Below are positions 9,493-18,857 of a DNA stretch of 64,000 bases, in pieces. The stretch comes from Treponema putidum (GTDB lineage Bacteria > Spirochaetota > Spirochaetia > Treponematales > Treponemataceae). The notes below the pieces were generated by a model, which saw nothing but the letters and a program-made list of their open reading frames with translations, searched no databases and was not told the origin of the DNA. Location of the stretch: the NCBI RefSeq assembly GCF_000755145.1, contig NZ_CP009228.1:310001-374000 (forward strand), written 5' to 3'. How positions within the stretch are numbered: position 1 is the stretch's first letter; each line of letters starts with the position of its first letter. Both the position numbers and the translations under genes were made by a program.

Positions 9493-9543
9493 GCCGACCG
9501 ATAATCGGCCGGCCGGCCGGCTGACAATCAGCTGACAATCGGC
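9493..9543. repeat. GC-rich palindromic tract between prfA and arcC
   Basis: Contains CGGCCGGCCGGCCGG (CCGG iterated) followed by two direct copies of CTGACAATC. It is much more GC-rich than its surroundings and can fold on itself. It lies just upstream of the arcC promoter. Role unknown. Confidence 0.5.
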
Positions 9544-9572
9544 TTGAAACAATTAAAAAAATACTATATAAT
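9544..9572 (+). promoter_or_regulatory. Promoter of arcC-MATE-GNAT
   Basis: TTGAAA, 17-bp spacer, TATAAT. The Shine-Dalgarno AAGGAGA lies at ~9582 before the arcC ATG at 9596. Confidence 0.88.
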
Positions 9573-9595
9573 CGGCGGATTAAGGAGATAATTCT

Positions 9596-10525
9596 ATGCC
9601 GAAAAAGATTGTTATTGCCTTAGGCGGCAATGCATTAGGAAATAATTTGGAAGAGCAAAGAAAGGCCGTTAAAATTACGGCAAAGGCCATTGCCGATTTA
9701 GCCGAAGAAGGTCATCAGGTAATCGTTTCTCACGGAAACGGGCCTCAGGTTGGAATGATTCATTTGGCAATGTCCGAATATCATAAAATCGATCCTAAAA
9801 CTTCGGAACCCGAACTTGCCGTTTCCGTTGCTATGAGTCAAGGCTATATAGGGAACGATTTGGAAGCCGCTTTAAGGGAAGAGCTTTTAAACCGCGGTAT
9901 CAATAAGCCCGTTGCTACCTTGATAACTCAGGTACTTGTAGATCCTTCGGATCCGGCCTTTTCAAAACCTACAAAACCCATAGGCAGTTTTATGACCAAG
10001 GAAGAAGCCGATATTTTAACCGCTAAGGGTGAAAATGTTGTAGAAGACGCAGGCCGAGGTTACAGACGAGTTGTGGCTTCTCCAAAGCCGGTAGATATTG
10101 CAGAAATAGAAAGTATCAGGGCTCTTTGTGATGCGGGCCAAATAGTTATTACCTGCGGGGGAGGCGGTATTCCTGTCGTAAAAAAAGGAAACGCTCTTTG
10201 CGGTGTTCCGGCCGTTATTGATAAGGACTTTGCAAGTGCAAAGCTGGCTCAGCTTTTAAATGCAGACTGCCTTATCATCTTGACCGCTGTAGAAAAGGTC
10301 GCCATCAACTTTAATAAGCCCGACCAAAAATGGCTTTCAGAAATTTCGGTTGCAGAAGCAAAAAAATATATTGAAGAAGGACACTTTGCTCCCGGTTCCA
10401 TGCTGCCGAAAGTGCAGGCTGCCATCCAGTTTGCCGAATCCAACAAAAAAGGCTATGCTCTTATTACCCTCTTGGAAAAAGCAAAGGACGCTATCGACGG
10501 TAAATCGGGAACAATAATAAAATAG
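9596..10525 (+). CDS. arcC: Carbamate kinase
   Basis: A 309-residue amino-acid-kinase-fold enzyme making ATP from carbamoyl phosphate and ADP, the last step of the arginine deiminase route. VIALGGNALGNN at the N-terminus, SHGNGPQVGMI near 47, ITCGGGGIPVV in the middle and GSMLPKVQAAIQF toward the end are all family hallmarks. Length is standard. arcA and arcB are not in the window, so carbamoyl phosphate must come from elsewhere. The stop codon overlaps the start of the MATE gene (TAGTG), indicating translational coupling. Confidence 0.95.
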   Translation: MPKKIVIALGGNALGNNLEEQRKAVKITAKAIADLAEEGHQVIVSHGNGPQVGMIHLAMSEYHKIDPKTSEPELAVSVAMSQGYIGNDLEAALREELLNRGINKPVATLITQVLVDPSDPAFSKPTKPIGSFMTKEEADILTAKGENVVEDAGRGYRRVVASPKPVDIAEIESIRALCDAGQIVITCGGGGIPVVKKGNALCGVPAVIDKDFASAKLAQLLNADCLIILTAVEKVAINFNKPDQKWLSEISVAEAKKYIEEGHFAPGSMLPKVQAAIQFAESNKKGYALITLLEKAKDAIDGKSGTIIK

Positions 10526-11913
10526 TGCTGACAACTTTAAGACAACGATTTGGGCCTTTTTCTTTTTATAAAAATGCCGTAAAATTAGCTGTACCTGTAA
10601 TGGTACAGCTTTTTATTCAATCTCTTGTTTCTCTTATAGACAACTTTATGGTTGCCGACCTAGGCGACCTAAAAATGAGCGGGGTAAATGTTGCCAATCA
10701 AATTATCTTCGTATACATAACCGGCCTCAATATTCTTTGCAGTGCAGGCGGAATGTTTATGTCGCAGTATAACGGCACAAAGGACGAAGAAGGAATGCAG
10801 CAAGCCTACCGCTTTAAGCAAATATCCGGTTTTCTCTTTGCCCTTGTTCTTCTTGGTATCTGTCTTACGATCCCCGACCTTGTTTTAGGCCTCTTGGTGA
10901 ACGGTAATACTGCAAAAAAAGAAATAGTAGAGCAGGCCGTAATTTACAGCAATGTTATTCTATTATCGTTTATTCCCACTGCCTTTTCGGTAGGGATAGC
11001 CTCCTCGTTCCGTGAAACGGGAAATGTAAAGGTTCCCATGTATATATCCCTTGTTTCAACCCTTGTAAACACTATCGGAAACTATATGCTCATATACGGA
11101 AATCTGGGAGCCCCAAGACTTGAGGTCGCAGGAGCTGCATACGCTACGGTAATTGCCCGCTGTGCCGAGCTTATAATTTTTGTTCTTTATGCAAAAAAAG
11201 TTAAGCCTCTTTTCTATGTAAGAATAAAAGACATGCTTAAAATAAAGCTTCACCTTTTTTATGAGATTTTAAAAAAGTCTGCCCTCATCTTTGTTGCCGA
11301 TATGTCTTGGGTTCTGAGCGAGATAGTGGCAACGGCAGTTTATAACAGCAGAGGAGGCCCTGAAGTTGTAGCCGGTATGTCTGCGGGCTGGACAATTGCC
11401 AACCTATTCTTTTTGGTTTTTCCGGCAATAGGTACTTCGGTTGGTGTTATAATAGGCGGTACACTTGGAAGGAATAAGCTGGAGGAAGCAAGGGAACAGG
11501 CCCGTTGGATTAAAAGAGGTGCTTTTGTACTCGGTCTTGGAACAGCCCTTTTGGAGCTTTTTTCGATTATGCTGGTTCCGATTGTATTCCGTAGTTTAAG
11601 TCCTGCTTCTCATGAGGTTACAAGGCTTCTTATAATCTTTATTGCTCTTTATATGCCTGTATGGACGGTTCAGAACACTCAATATGCAATAGCCCGATCC
11701 GGAGGGGATGCCGTTATGGGAGTCTGGGTCGATACTACGATAAATTTATTTTTATTTATGCCTTGTATGCTTTTATTGTACTATCTTACGGATTTGTCTT
11801 CGCCCGTGATGTATGCCCTTGCAAAACTTACCAGCATAATGAAGGCCGTTCTTGCCGAAGTCCAGCTAAAAAAAGAACGCTGGGTCAAAAACTTGACTAG
11901 GATTGAAAAATAA
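10525..11913 (+). CDS. MATE-family multidrug/organic-cation efflux protein
   Basis: A 462-residue membrane protein with about 12 hydrophobic segments in two similar halves. An early PVMVQLFIQSLVSLIDNFMV segment and the matching VFPAIGTSVGVIIGG region of the second half fit the MatE fold. It should export drugs or metabolites using Na+ or H+. It starts at a GTG that overlaps the arcC stop. The substrate cannot be inferred; coupling to arcC may be only transcriptional. Confidence 0.88.
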   Translation: MLTTLRQRFGPFSFYKNAVKLAVPVMVQLFIQSLVSLIDNFMVADLGDLKMSGVNVANQIIFVYITGLNILCSAGGMFMSQYNGTKDEEGMQQAYRFKQISGFLFALVLLGICLTIPDLVLGLLVNGNTAKKEIVEQAVIYSNVILLSFIPTAFSVGIASSFRETGNVKVPMYISLVSTLVNTIGNYMLIYGNLGAPRLEVAGAAYATVIARCAELIIFVLYAKKVKPLFYVRIKDMLKIKLHLFYEILKKSALIFVADMSWVLSEIVATAVYNSRGGPEVVAGMSAGWTIANLFFLVFPAIGTSVGVIIGGTLGRNKLEEAREQARWIKRGAFVLGLGTALLELFSIMLVPIVFRSLSPASHEVTRLLIIFIALYMPVWTVQNTQYAIARSGGDAVMGVWVDTTINLFLFMPCMLLLYYLTDLSSPVMYALAKLTSIMKAVLAEVQLKKERWVKNLTRIEK

Positions 11914-11947
11914 GATCTCTATTTTATAGAAGGAGGAAAGTAGTTAT

Positions 11948-12439
11948 ATGGAAATATTGATTAGACCGACCGAAAAAAAAGATCTTCCGTTGGTTAAAGC
12001 CTTATGGGCTGATGGTGATGTTATGAAATTTGTAGGATTTCCGGATGGTTTGGTTCAAACCGATGAAGAATTGGCCCGTTGGCATGATAGGTTGCTAAAG
12101 AGAAGTCCCCTATCTATGCATTATTCGGTTTTTGAGGGGGAAGTTTATTGCGGCGAAACTTGGTATTCCATCGATACGGTTCATGATAATCTTACAAGTC
12201 TTGATATTAAGCTGTTTGCCAAGGCTCGGGGGAGAGGGATTGCCTCTAAGGCCTTGAGTTTTACTATAGAACAGGCAAGACTTAAAGGTGCTAAAAAGGT
12301 TTGGGTTACTCCTGTTCCTCAAAATGAAAAAGCAATCAAACTTTATAAAAGATTAGGTTTTTCCGCCTCTAAGGTACCCGAGCATATTTTAAAAGAATAT
12401 GGAGAGGACGGTTATATTTATATGGAAAAAGAGCTTTGA
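11948..12439 (+). CDS. GNAT-family N-acetyltransferase
   Basis: A 163-residue acetyltransferase. The acetyl-CoA pyrophosphate loop is ARGRGIASKALSF near 95-107, followed by VTPVPQNEKAIKLYKRLGF, the classic motif B with its N..A..LY..LGF pattern. The acceptor is not predictable. AGGAGG lies 11 bases before the ATG. It ends the arcC operon just before a strong hairpin terminator. Confidence 0.88.
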   Translation: MEILIRPTEKKDLPLVKALWADGDVMKFVGFPDGLVQTDEELARWHDRLLKRSPLSMHYSVFEGEVYCGETWYSIDTVHDNLTSLDIKLFAKARGRGIASKALSFTIEQARLKGAKKVWVTPVPQNEKAIKLYKRLGFSASKVPEHILKEYGEDGYIYMEKEL

Positions 12440-12444
12440 TAAAA

Positions 12445-12484
12445 AAAAGAGCTTGGGTTCAAGTTTGAAACCGCAAGCTCTTTT
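12445..12484. terminator. Bidirectional terminator between GNAT and rpsU
   Basis: AAAAGAGCTTG and CAAGCTCTTTT form an 11-bp stem flanked by A and T runs. It can serve both convergent genes. Confidence 0.9.
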
Positions 12485-12487
12485 CCA

Positions 12488-12697
12488 TTAATAGCTCTTT
12501 GAATCGCGTGAGCGTCTTGTTTTTTTCATAAGTTTTCGGCGGAGGGCCTTATTCTTTCTGTTTAAAACAGTGGAAGGTTTTTCGTAGAATTCCTTCTTTT
12601 TCCATTCGCGGATAATACCTTCTTTTTCGACTTGACGCTTAAATCTTTTTAGAGCTTTTTCAAGATGCTCTGAATCGTCAATTGTTACATATGCCAT
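12488..12697 (-). CDS. rpsU: 30S ribosomal protein S21
   Basis: A 69-residue basic protein, the normal S21 size. It starts [20 protein letters not shown] and ends in a cluster of arginines and lysines that binds 16S rRNA near the anti-Shine-Dalgarno region. The ATG at 12697 is used because GGAGGGGGTG lies directly upstream; longer in-frame readings would swallow this site. It has its own consensus promoter and a terminator right after the stop. Confidence 0.95.
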
Positions 12698-12736
12698 TTT
12701 TCTTTTCACCCCCTCCGGCTTTAGGATCAAGAGCCG

Positions 12737-12765
12737 ATTATATAGAAAATATAAGAATATGTCAA
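12737..12765 (-). promoter_or_regulatory. Promoter of rpsU
   Basis: Minus strand: TTGACA, 17-bp spacer, TATAAT, a full consensus match. Confidence 0.92.
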
Positions 12766-12791
12766 TAGGAGGCTTATTTTAGTTATCGATA

Positions 12792-13298
12792 TTAAACTAT
12801 TTTTACATATCTCATTTCGGGAGCCTTTAAGGCTTCATGGACTTGGGTTTTGCCGTCGGGTTTAAACCCGTGAAGTTCATAAAAATTCCTTGCGATCCGG
12901 TTTTCTTGAAACACCCAGATGTATAATTCATGCATGCCCAGCTTTTTTGCCTCCTTTTCAAAGTAAGTGATTAATTTTGAGCCTACTCCAGATCTTTCAA
13001 AGGCTTTTTCTACATAAATAGCCATCAATTCAAAACCGTCAGGCTTATCATCATCTCGGCACATTCCCGTACGCATCATCCCCTTTATTATTCCATCTCC
13101 ATCATCCTCATAAACATAGAACGCTGATGAGCCGCTTTGAGAGCTAAGCTCCTTTTTTAAGCGGCCGATAGATTTTTCAACCGATAGTTCACAAAACAAA
13201 AAAATATCGTCAACAATGCCCCTGTAGGCATTCCGCCAACCGTAAATATTGATTTCTGCAATCCTTGATATGTCCTTTAATTCTGCAAGCCTGACCAT
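12792..13298 (-). CDS. GNAT-family N-acetyltransferase
   Basis: A 168-residue GNAT protein unrelated in detail to the one at 11948. It has MVRLAELKDISRIAEI at the start, ELMAIYVEKAFERSGVGSKL as motif A with the acetyl-CoA loop, and WVFQENRIARNFYELHGF as motif B. It is a likely cytoplasmic acetyltransferase with unknown acceptor. It reads toward rpsU, but rpsU has its own promoter in between. Confidence 0.88.
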   Translation of the reverse strand: MVRLAELKDISRIAEINIYGWRNAYRGIVDDIFLFCELSVEKSIGRLKKELSSQSGSSAFYVYEDDGDGIIKGMMRTGMCRDDDKPDGFELMAIYVEKAFERSGVGSKLITYFEKEAKKLGMHELYIWVFQENRIARNFYELHGFKPDGKTQVHEALKAPEMRYVKIV

Positions 13299-13316
13299 TG
13301 TTTTTTCCTTAGGTTA

Positions 13317-13508
13317 TTATAAATTAAGATTTTGTTTTAAGTATTTATAGATTATCTCATCGATAAATTCAAGGCAGCTTCCATTTACCGACGAAATATC
13401 TCCGATATTCGTTTTTCGATATTTTTCAAATTCATAAAAAGAATTTTGAATTTGTTCATCGTATACATAAGATGAATTTGCCCCGTACACGATATTGCCT
13501 TGAATCCC
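13317..13508 (-). other. Short open frame or gene remnant, about 57-64 codons
   Basis: The minus strand has an open frame with coding-like codons ending ...FIDEIIYKYLKQNLNL. The only plausible start is a GTG at 13490 with AAGG 7 bases upstream, giving 57 residues. It includes YDEQIQNSFYEFEKYRKTN and is acidic and aromatic-rich. It could be a small protein or the 3' end of a decayed gene; no family is recognised. It fills most of the gap between the GNAT gene and apeB and overlaps the apeB promoter region. Confidence 0.4.
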
Positions 13509-13523
13509 TTATTTTGATATAAT
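13495..13523 (+). promoter_or_regulatory. Promoter of apeB-mnmG-uvrD
   Basis: TTGCCT, 17-bp spacer, TATAAT. The Shine-Dalgarno AAGGAG follows before the ATG at 13555. Confidence 0.75.
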
Positions 13524-13554
13524 CCTCAATATCTTAGAATAAGGAGCTTAGAAT

Positions 13555-14847
13555 ATGAAAAAAGCGGAAGCGTTGATGAAGTTCATTGACAAGAGCCCAT
13601 CGGTTTACCATGCAATAAAAAATGCAGGCGAATTTTTAGAAGCAAAGGGCTTTGTTCATTTAAACAGAGAAGACAGCTTTGAGTTAAAGCCTCAAGGAAG
13701 ATATTTTGTAACAAATAACGGAAGTGCCTTAATCGCATGGCAGATGCCCAAATCGGGTAATGCAGAAAACGGTTTTAGGATTGTAGGAAGCCACAGCGAT
13801 TCTCCTACTTTCCGCATAAAGCCCAATCCCGAAATCAAGGTAAACAATCACTATTTAAAACTAAACACCGAAGGTTACGGAGGGGTAATCCTTTCAACAT
13901 GGTTTGACAGGCCCCTTTCAGCTGCAGGAAGGGTTATCATCAAAACCGATAATCTTTTAAAACCTGAAGTAAAACTTATCAACTTTGATAAAAACCTTTT
14001 GACAATTCCGAGCCTTGCCATTCACATGAATAGGGAAATAAATGACGGGTATAAATTCAACAAGCAAAAAGACACCCTCCCCCTAATCGCTTTAATAAAT
14101 GAAAAACTTGAAGAAAAGGGCTTTTTGATGAACCTTATCGCCGAAGAAGCCGGAGTAAGGGTTGATAAGATTTTGGACTTTGACCTTTACCTTTACGACA
14201 GACAGCCCGGCTGCTTTGTCGGAGCAAATGATGAGTTTTTCTCCGTAGGAAGAATAGACAATCTTGGAATGGCCTGTGCTTCAATCGATGCCCTAGGCGA
14301 TGCCCTCCCTTCAAACTTTGTGCAGGTTGCCGCTATCTTTGACAACGAAGAAGTCGGCTCAAAGACAGCACAAGGAGCGGGCAGCCCCTTCCTCCACGAT
14401 ACATTGCAAAGAATAATCGTAAGCGCAGCAAAGGGAAACGCCTTTGAAGAATTGCAAAAAGCCTTGGCAAAATCCTTTTTAATCTCTGCGGATCAGGCAC
14501 ATGCCCTTCATCCCAACTATACGGAAAAAAACGATATTACAAACTTCCCGCTTATGAACAAGGGGCCGGCCATTAAGGTAGCCGCTTCTATGAGCTATAC
14601 TACCGATGGCATATCTGCTGCAATCTTTAGGGATATCTGTGCAAGGGCGGGAGTACCTTGTCAAAACTTTGTAAACCGCTCCGATATGGCCGGCGGCTCG
14701 ACTATAGGCCCGATTTCCGTTTCTAACCTTAACATAAAGAGTGTCGATATCGGAAACCCCATCTTAGGTATGCATTCGGTGCGGGAATTGGGAGGCACCG
14801 AAGATCAAGAATATATTACCAAGGCCTTTGCAGAATTTTACAAATAA
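13555..14847 (+). CDS. apeB: M18-family aminopeptidase
   Basis: A 430-residue metalloaminopeptidase of the M18 family (aspartyl aminopeptidase-like). The dinuclear zinc site residues are visible in VGSHSDSPTF (His and Asp), VGRIDNLGM (bridging Asp), DNEEVGS (catalytic and ligand Glu), SADQAHALHPNY (Asp) and LGMHSVRE (His). It trims N-terminal residues from cytoplasmic peptides, a good fit for a peptide-fermenting treponeme. It leads a run with mnmG 15 bases downstream. Confidence 0.92.
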   Translation: MKKAEALMKFIDKSPSVYHAIKNAGEFLEAKGFVHLNREDSFELKPQGRYFVTNNGSALIAWQMPKSGNAENGFRIVGSHSDSPTFRIKPNPEIKVNNHYLKLNTEGYGGVILSTWFDRPLSAAGRVIIKTDNLLKPEVKLINFDKNLLTIPSLAIHMNREINDGYKFNKQKDTLPLIALINEKLEEKGFLMNLIAEEAGVRVDKILDFDLYLYDRQPGCFVGANDEFFSVGRIDNLGMACASIDALGDALPSNFVQVAAIFDNEEVGSKTAQGAGSPFLHDTLQRIIVSAAKGNAFEELQKALAKSFLISADQAHALHPNYTEKNDITNFPLMNKGPAIKVAASMSYTTDGISAAIFRDICARAGVPCQNFVNRSDMAGGSTIGPISVSNLNIKSVDIGNPILGMHSVRELGGTEDQEYITKAFAEFYK

Positions 14848-14862
14848 GAGTTTTACAAGTAA

Positions 14863-16749
14863 ATGTATAGATTTTCAGATTATGATGTAATCGTCGTAGG
14901 AGCAGGACATGCAGGCATTGAAGCCGCCTTAGCTTCCGCCAGAATGGGGGAAGCTGTCCTGCTGATTACCCAGACTCTTGACAGTACAGGCCGCCTTTCA
15001 TGCAATCCTTCGATAGGCGGCATCTCTAAGGGAAACATAGTCCGCGAGATAGATGCCCTAGGCGGAGAAATGGGGAAACTCGCAGACGCCTCGATGATTC
15101 AATACAGGCTCTTAAACAAGAGCCGAGGGCCGGCAGTTCAGGCGCCGCGGGTTCAAGCTGACAAATTCCTTTATTCTCAGCTGGCAAAGCACGCAATAGA
15201 GCTTGAAAAGAACCTCCATGTTTTTCAGGACACCGTTATCGATATAGTTTCCTCAAATACAAATGAGTCGGGCTATGTAGAAAAGGGATGCGTTCAATAT
15301 GTAAAGACGGAAAGAGGGAGGGAATTTTCGGCTAAGGCGGTAGTCCTTGCAACCGGCACCTTTATGGAAGGCAGAATTTACATAGGCGAATACGAATCTC
15401 CCGACGGAAGGCTTGGCGAAAGAGCTGCCATAGGGCTAGGCTCCGCCCTTGCAAAGAAGGGCTTTACAGTGGGCAGGCTTAAAACGGGAACACCCATGCG
15501 TATCCTTCGCCGCTCCTTCGATTCCTCCCTTACCGAAGAGCAGGAAGCCGATGAGATTATGCGCCCCTTTTCTTTTTCAAATGCGGAAATACATAGGCCC
15601 TATGCAAAATGCTATATAACACACACCAATCAGGAAACCCATGATATAATAAGGGAAAACCTTCACAGGGCAGCTCTTTTTTCAGGTAGAATCACGGGGA
15701 CTGGAGCCCGCTACTGCCCCTCCATCGAAGATAAGATTAAAAAATTCCCCGAAAGGGACCGCCACCATGTCTATATAGAACCGGAAGGCTTAAACACGGA
15801 AGAGCTTTATATAAACGGGCTTTCTTCCTCCCTTCCCGAAGACGTGCAGGACAGAATGATAAGAACCATTCCGTGCTTTAAGGAGGTAATTATCACCCGC
15901 CCCGCCTATGCCGTAGACTATGCCTATGTTTCGCCGATCCAACTTTCATCGGGTCTTCAAACCCGCCGTATTGAAGGCCTCTTTTTGGCAGGACAGATAA
16001 ACGGAACCTCAGGCTATGAAGAAGCCGGAGGTCAGGGCATAATCGCCGGTATAAACGCAGCTCTTTTTTCGCGTTCTCTAAAATTTAAGGACGAAAAATA
16101 TGTTCCATTTGTGTTAAAGAGGGATGAGGCCTACATAGGCGTTATGATAGACGACCTTGTAACTCAGGGAGTGGATGAGCCTTACCGGATGTTTACAGCC
16201 CGTGCAGAGTACAGGTTGAACCTGAGGCATGACACAGCCGACGAAAGGCTCACGGAAAGGGCTTATCAAATAGGGCTTCAAACTAAGGAGGCTTCTGACC
16301 GCCTAAAGGAAAAACTTTTAACCAAAGAAAAAATAATATCTCTATGGAAGGATATAAAGATTACGAGGGAACTCATTGCAGAAAACCCCGAACTTAAAAA
16401 CCATATCGGGAAGAGCCTTGCCGATGCCCTCCATGACCCTCAAGTTTCCCTTGAATGTATATGCTCAATAGATGAAAATTCTAAGGCTTACAGCGCAGAA
16501 CTTTTAGAATCGGCCGAGCTTGAAATAAGGTATGAACACTACATAGCCGTTCAAAACAGGAAGATAGCCAAGGTCAAGCGTATGGAAAACACTAAAATTC
16601 CTGCCGATTTTGATTATGATGCCGTTTCGGGCCTTTCTACCGAGTCGCGTACCCGCCTAAAAGAAGTGCGCCCCGAAACCATAGGTCAGGCAAGCCGGAT
16701 TAGGGGGATTAGGCCCTCGGATATAATGTTATTGTCTATTCTATTGTAA
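14863..16749 (+). CDS. mnmG: tRNA uridine-5-carboxymethylaminomethyl modification enzyme MnmG (GidA)
   Basis: A 628-residue FAD-binding protein that, with MnmE, installs the (carboxymethyl)aminomethyl group on U34 of several tRNAs. The N-terminal dinucleotide fold is VVGAGHAGIEAALASARMG, followed by CNPSIGGISKGNIVREIDAL, the family signature. GTGARYCPSIEDKIKKF and EYRLNLRHDTADERLT mark the second signature and the tRNA-binding C-terminal half. Full length. The Shine-Dalgarno is weak, suggesting coupling to apeB. mnmE is not in the window. Confidence 0.96.
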   Translation: MYRFSDYDVIVVGAGHAGIEAALASARMGEAVLLITQTLDSTGRLSCNPSIGGISKGNIVREIDALGGEMGKLADASMIQYRLLNKSRGPAVQAPRVQADKFLYSQLAKHAIELEKNLHVFQDTVIDIVSSNTNESGYVEKGCVQYVKTERGREFSAKAVVLATGTFMEGRIYIGEYESPDGRLGERAAIGLGSALAKKGFTVGRLKTGTPMRILRRSFDSSLTEEQEADEIMRPFSFSNAEIHRPYAKCYITHTNQETHDIIRENLHRAALFSGRITGTGARYCPSIEDKIKKFPERDRHHVYIEPEGLNTEELYINGLSSSLPEDVQDRMIRTIPCFKEVIITRPAYAVDYAYVSPIQLSSGLQTRRIEGLFLAGQINGTSGYEEAGGQGIIAGINAALFSRSLKFKDEKYVPFVLKRDEAYIGVMIDDLVTQGVDEPYRMFTARAEYRLNLRHDTADERLTERAYQIGLQTKEASDRLKEKLLTKEKIISLWKDIKITRELIAENPELKNHIGKSLADALHDPQVSLECICSIDENSKAYSAELLESAELEIRYEHYIAVQNRKIAKVKRMENTKIPADFDYDAVSGLSTESRTRLKEVRPETIGQASRIRGIRPSDIMLLSILL

Positions 16750-16772
16750 ATAGGGGAAACAAATAAAGCATT

Positions 16773-18767
16773 ATGAATGAATTTACTGAAGGCCTTAATC
16801 CCGAACAGTTTAAAGCCGTTACGACGGTTAACGGACCCGTGCTTATAATAGCCGGAGCCGGTTCGGGGAAAACACGCGTTATCACTTTTAGAATTGCACA
16901 TATGCTCGACAAGGGAATTCCTCAGTCTCAGATTTTGGCTCTTACCTTTACCAACAAGGCTGCTAAGGAAATGGCTGATCGGGTAAAAGAGCTTACCGGC
17001 AAAAAACTTCAAAACCTGACTGTCAGCACCTTTCACGCCTTTGGAGTTAAGGTTCTGCGTTCCCATATCGACAAAATCGGCTGGAGGAGCAATTTCAGCA
17101 TTTATGACGAAACCGACCGCAATCAACTGATTAAAGAATGCGGAAGAGAGCTTAAATTTTCGGCGGATGCATTGGATGTTTACAAGGTAGGCATTCTTTT
17201 TTCCAATATAAAAATGGGAAGAAAGGATTGGACGGACGAACATGATTCTTACAAGGCTCTTTATAAAGAATATCAGGAAGGCCTTAAACTTTATAATGCA
17301 GTAGACTTTGATGACCTTATAATGCTTCCTATAAAAATATTTAAAGAACACCCCGAAGTCTTGGCTGAGTATCGGGACAGATACCGATACATAATGGTTG
17401 ACGAATTTCAGGATACCAGCACACAGCAATATAATTTTATGAAGCTCATCGCCGATAAAAATATCTGTGTAGTAGGCGATGACGATCAATCTATTTATTC
17501 TTGGCGGGGTGCCAGTTTTGAAAATATACGCAACTTTGAAAAAGACTTTCCCGAAATGATTGAAATAAAACTTGAACAAAACTACCGCTCAACAGGGACA
17601 ATTTTGGCTGCCGCAAACGGTGTTATTTCTCATAACCTAAACCGCAAGGTAAAAGCTCTTTGGTCCGAAAAAGATTCCGGCCGCCCCATCGAAATTTTTA
17701 TTCCCGAAAACGAGGCAGCGGAAGCCGATTTTATTTCGGACATGATTTTAAGCTTAAAACAAAGAGAAGGCTTTAAGTATTCCGACTTCGGAGTTTTAAT
17801 CCGTGCCAACAGTTTAAGCCGCCCCTTGGAAGAATCTTTTTTGGAAGTAAACATTCCGTATAGGATGTCGGGGGGAACAAGTTTTTTTCAGCGGAAGGAA
17901 ATAAAAGACCTTATAAGCTATTTACGTGTTATTGCAAACCCCGACGATGACGTAAATCTTTTGCGCATTATAAATACTCCAAGGCGAGGCATAGGCAAAA
18001 AAACACTTGAAACCCTTTCCACCCTCGCAACGGAAAATTCTTGTTCAATGAGGACTTCAATCCGCCTTCTTCTTGAAAACCCGCCTGAAGATATGAGGGG
18101 GAAGAGCATCGATGACTTAAAAGAATTTGCCGAGCTTATAAGTTCACACCGCACACAGCTTCTTTCGGGGAAGGGTCTTGCTCAAAAGGTTAGAAAGCTC
18201 TTGGACGACATCGCCTATAACGAATACCTTATCACCGAATACCAAAAAAGTGAAAAGGCAGCTCAATTTAAAATGATGAATATAGAAAGTTTTTTGCACT
18301 CGATGGATGATTGGGAAAATAATCCCGACAACTGGGACGGAAGCCTTTACGATTATCTTAACCGCATTACTCTTTTAACCCGTGACGATACCGAAGAAGA
18401 AAAGGGCGAGGTAAACATTATGACCATTCATTCCTCAAAGGGTCTGGAATTTCCCGTGGTCTTTATTGCGGGAGCGGAAGACGGCCTTATCCCCCATGCA
18501 AGGAGTGTCGAAGAAAATGACGGAGACGTCGAAGAAGAGCGCCGCCTTTTTTATGTCGCCATCACAAGAGCTCAACAAAAACTTTTTATCACAAGCTGCA
18601 AGCAAAGACGGAAGCAGGGCGGCATAGCCGAATGTACCCCTTCTCCCTTTTTGGACGAAATTCCTTCCGACCTTGTCGAATACCACGAGCCCGATGCCCA
18701 AGCCGAAGAAGAACGCATCGCCGATATCTTCAGCCGTATGAAAAAAAAGTTTTCGATAAACATTTAA
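16773..18767 (+). CDS. UvrD/PcrA/Rep-type DNA helicase
   Basis: A 664-residue superfamily 1A 3'-5' helicase. Walker A is AGAGSGKTRVITFRIA near 27-42 and Walker B is VDEFQDTS. Further motifs are VVGDDDQSIYSWRGA (III), LEQNYRS (IV), MTIHSSKGLEFPVVF (V) and RRLFYVAITRAQQKL (VI). The length, shorter than UvrD's ~720, fits PcrA or Rep, and I cannot choose between them. It unwinds DNA in repair and fork restart. The ATG follows AGGGGAA; mnmG ends 23 bases upstream. Confidence 0.92.
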   Translation: MNEFTEGLNPEQFKAVTTVNGPVLIIAGAGSGKTRVITFRIAHMLDKGIPQSQILALTFTNKAAKEMADRVKELTGKKLQNLTVSTFHAFGVKVLRSHIDKIGWRSNFSIYDETDRNQLIKECGRELKFSADALDVYKVGILFSNIKMGRKDWTDEHDSYKALYKEYQEGLKLYNAVDFDDLIMLPIKIFKEHPEVLAEYRDRYRYIMVDEFQDTSTQQYNFMKLIADKNICVVGDDDQSIYSWRGASFENIRNFEKDFPEMIEIKLEQNYRSTGTILAAANGVISHNLNRKVKALWSEKDSGRPIEIFIPENEAAEADFISDMILSLKQREGFKYSDFGVLIRANSLSRPLEESFLEVNIPYRMSGGTSFFQRKEIKDLISYLRVIANPDDDVNLLRIINTPRRGIGKKTLETLSTLATENSCSMRTSIRLLLENPPEDMRGKSIDDLKEFAELISSHRTQLLSGKGLAQKVRKLLDDIAYNEYLITEYQKSEKAAQFKMMNIESFLHSMDDWENNPDNWDGSLYDYLNRITLLTRDDTEEEKGEVNIMTIHSSKGLEFPVVFIAGAEDGLIPHARSVEENDGDVEEERRLFYVAITRAQQKLFITSCKQRRKQGGIAECTPSPFLDEIPSDLVEYHEPDAQAEEERIADIFSRMKKKFSINI

Positions 18768-18803
18768 TGTACAGCTTGACTATTTTTAAGAATTATTGGA
18801 TAC

Positions 18804-18830
18804 TTGGAAACAATATAAGTATTTTATAAT
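18804..18830 (+). promoter_or_regulatory. Possible promoter of the outer-membrane-type protein
   Basis: A clear TATAAT at 18825 with TTGGAA 15 bases upstream (or ACTTGG at 17). The spacing is not ideal. GGAGG lies before the ATG at 18858. Confidence 0.5.
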
Positions 18831-18857
18831 ACAATTTTACTCATTTGGAGGAATTTT

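Noticed and set aside
16686-17579. 297-codon minus-strand frame opposite uvrD
   Set aside because: It lies wholly antisense to conserved helicase motifs, has no ribosome site and no family likeness; it follows from codon bias on the other strand.
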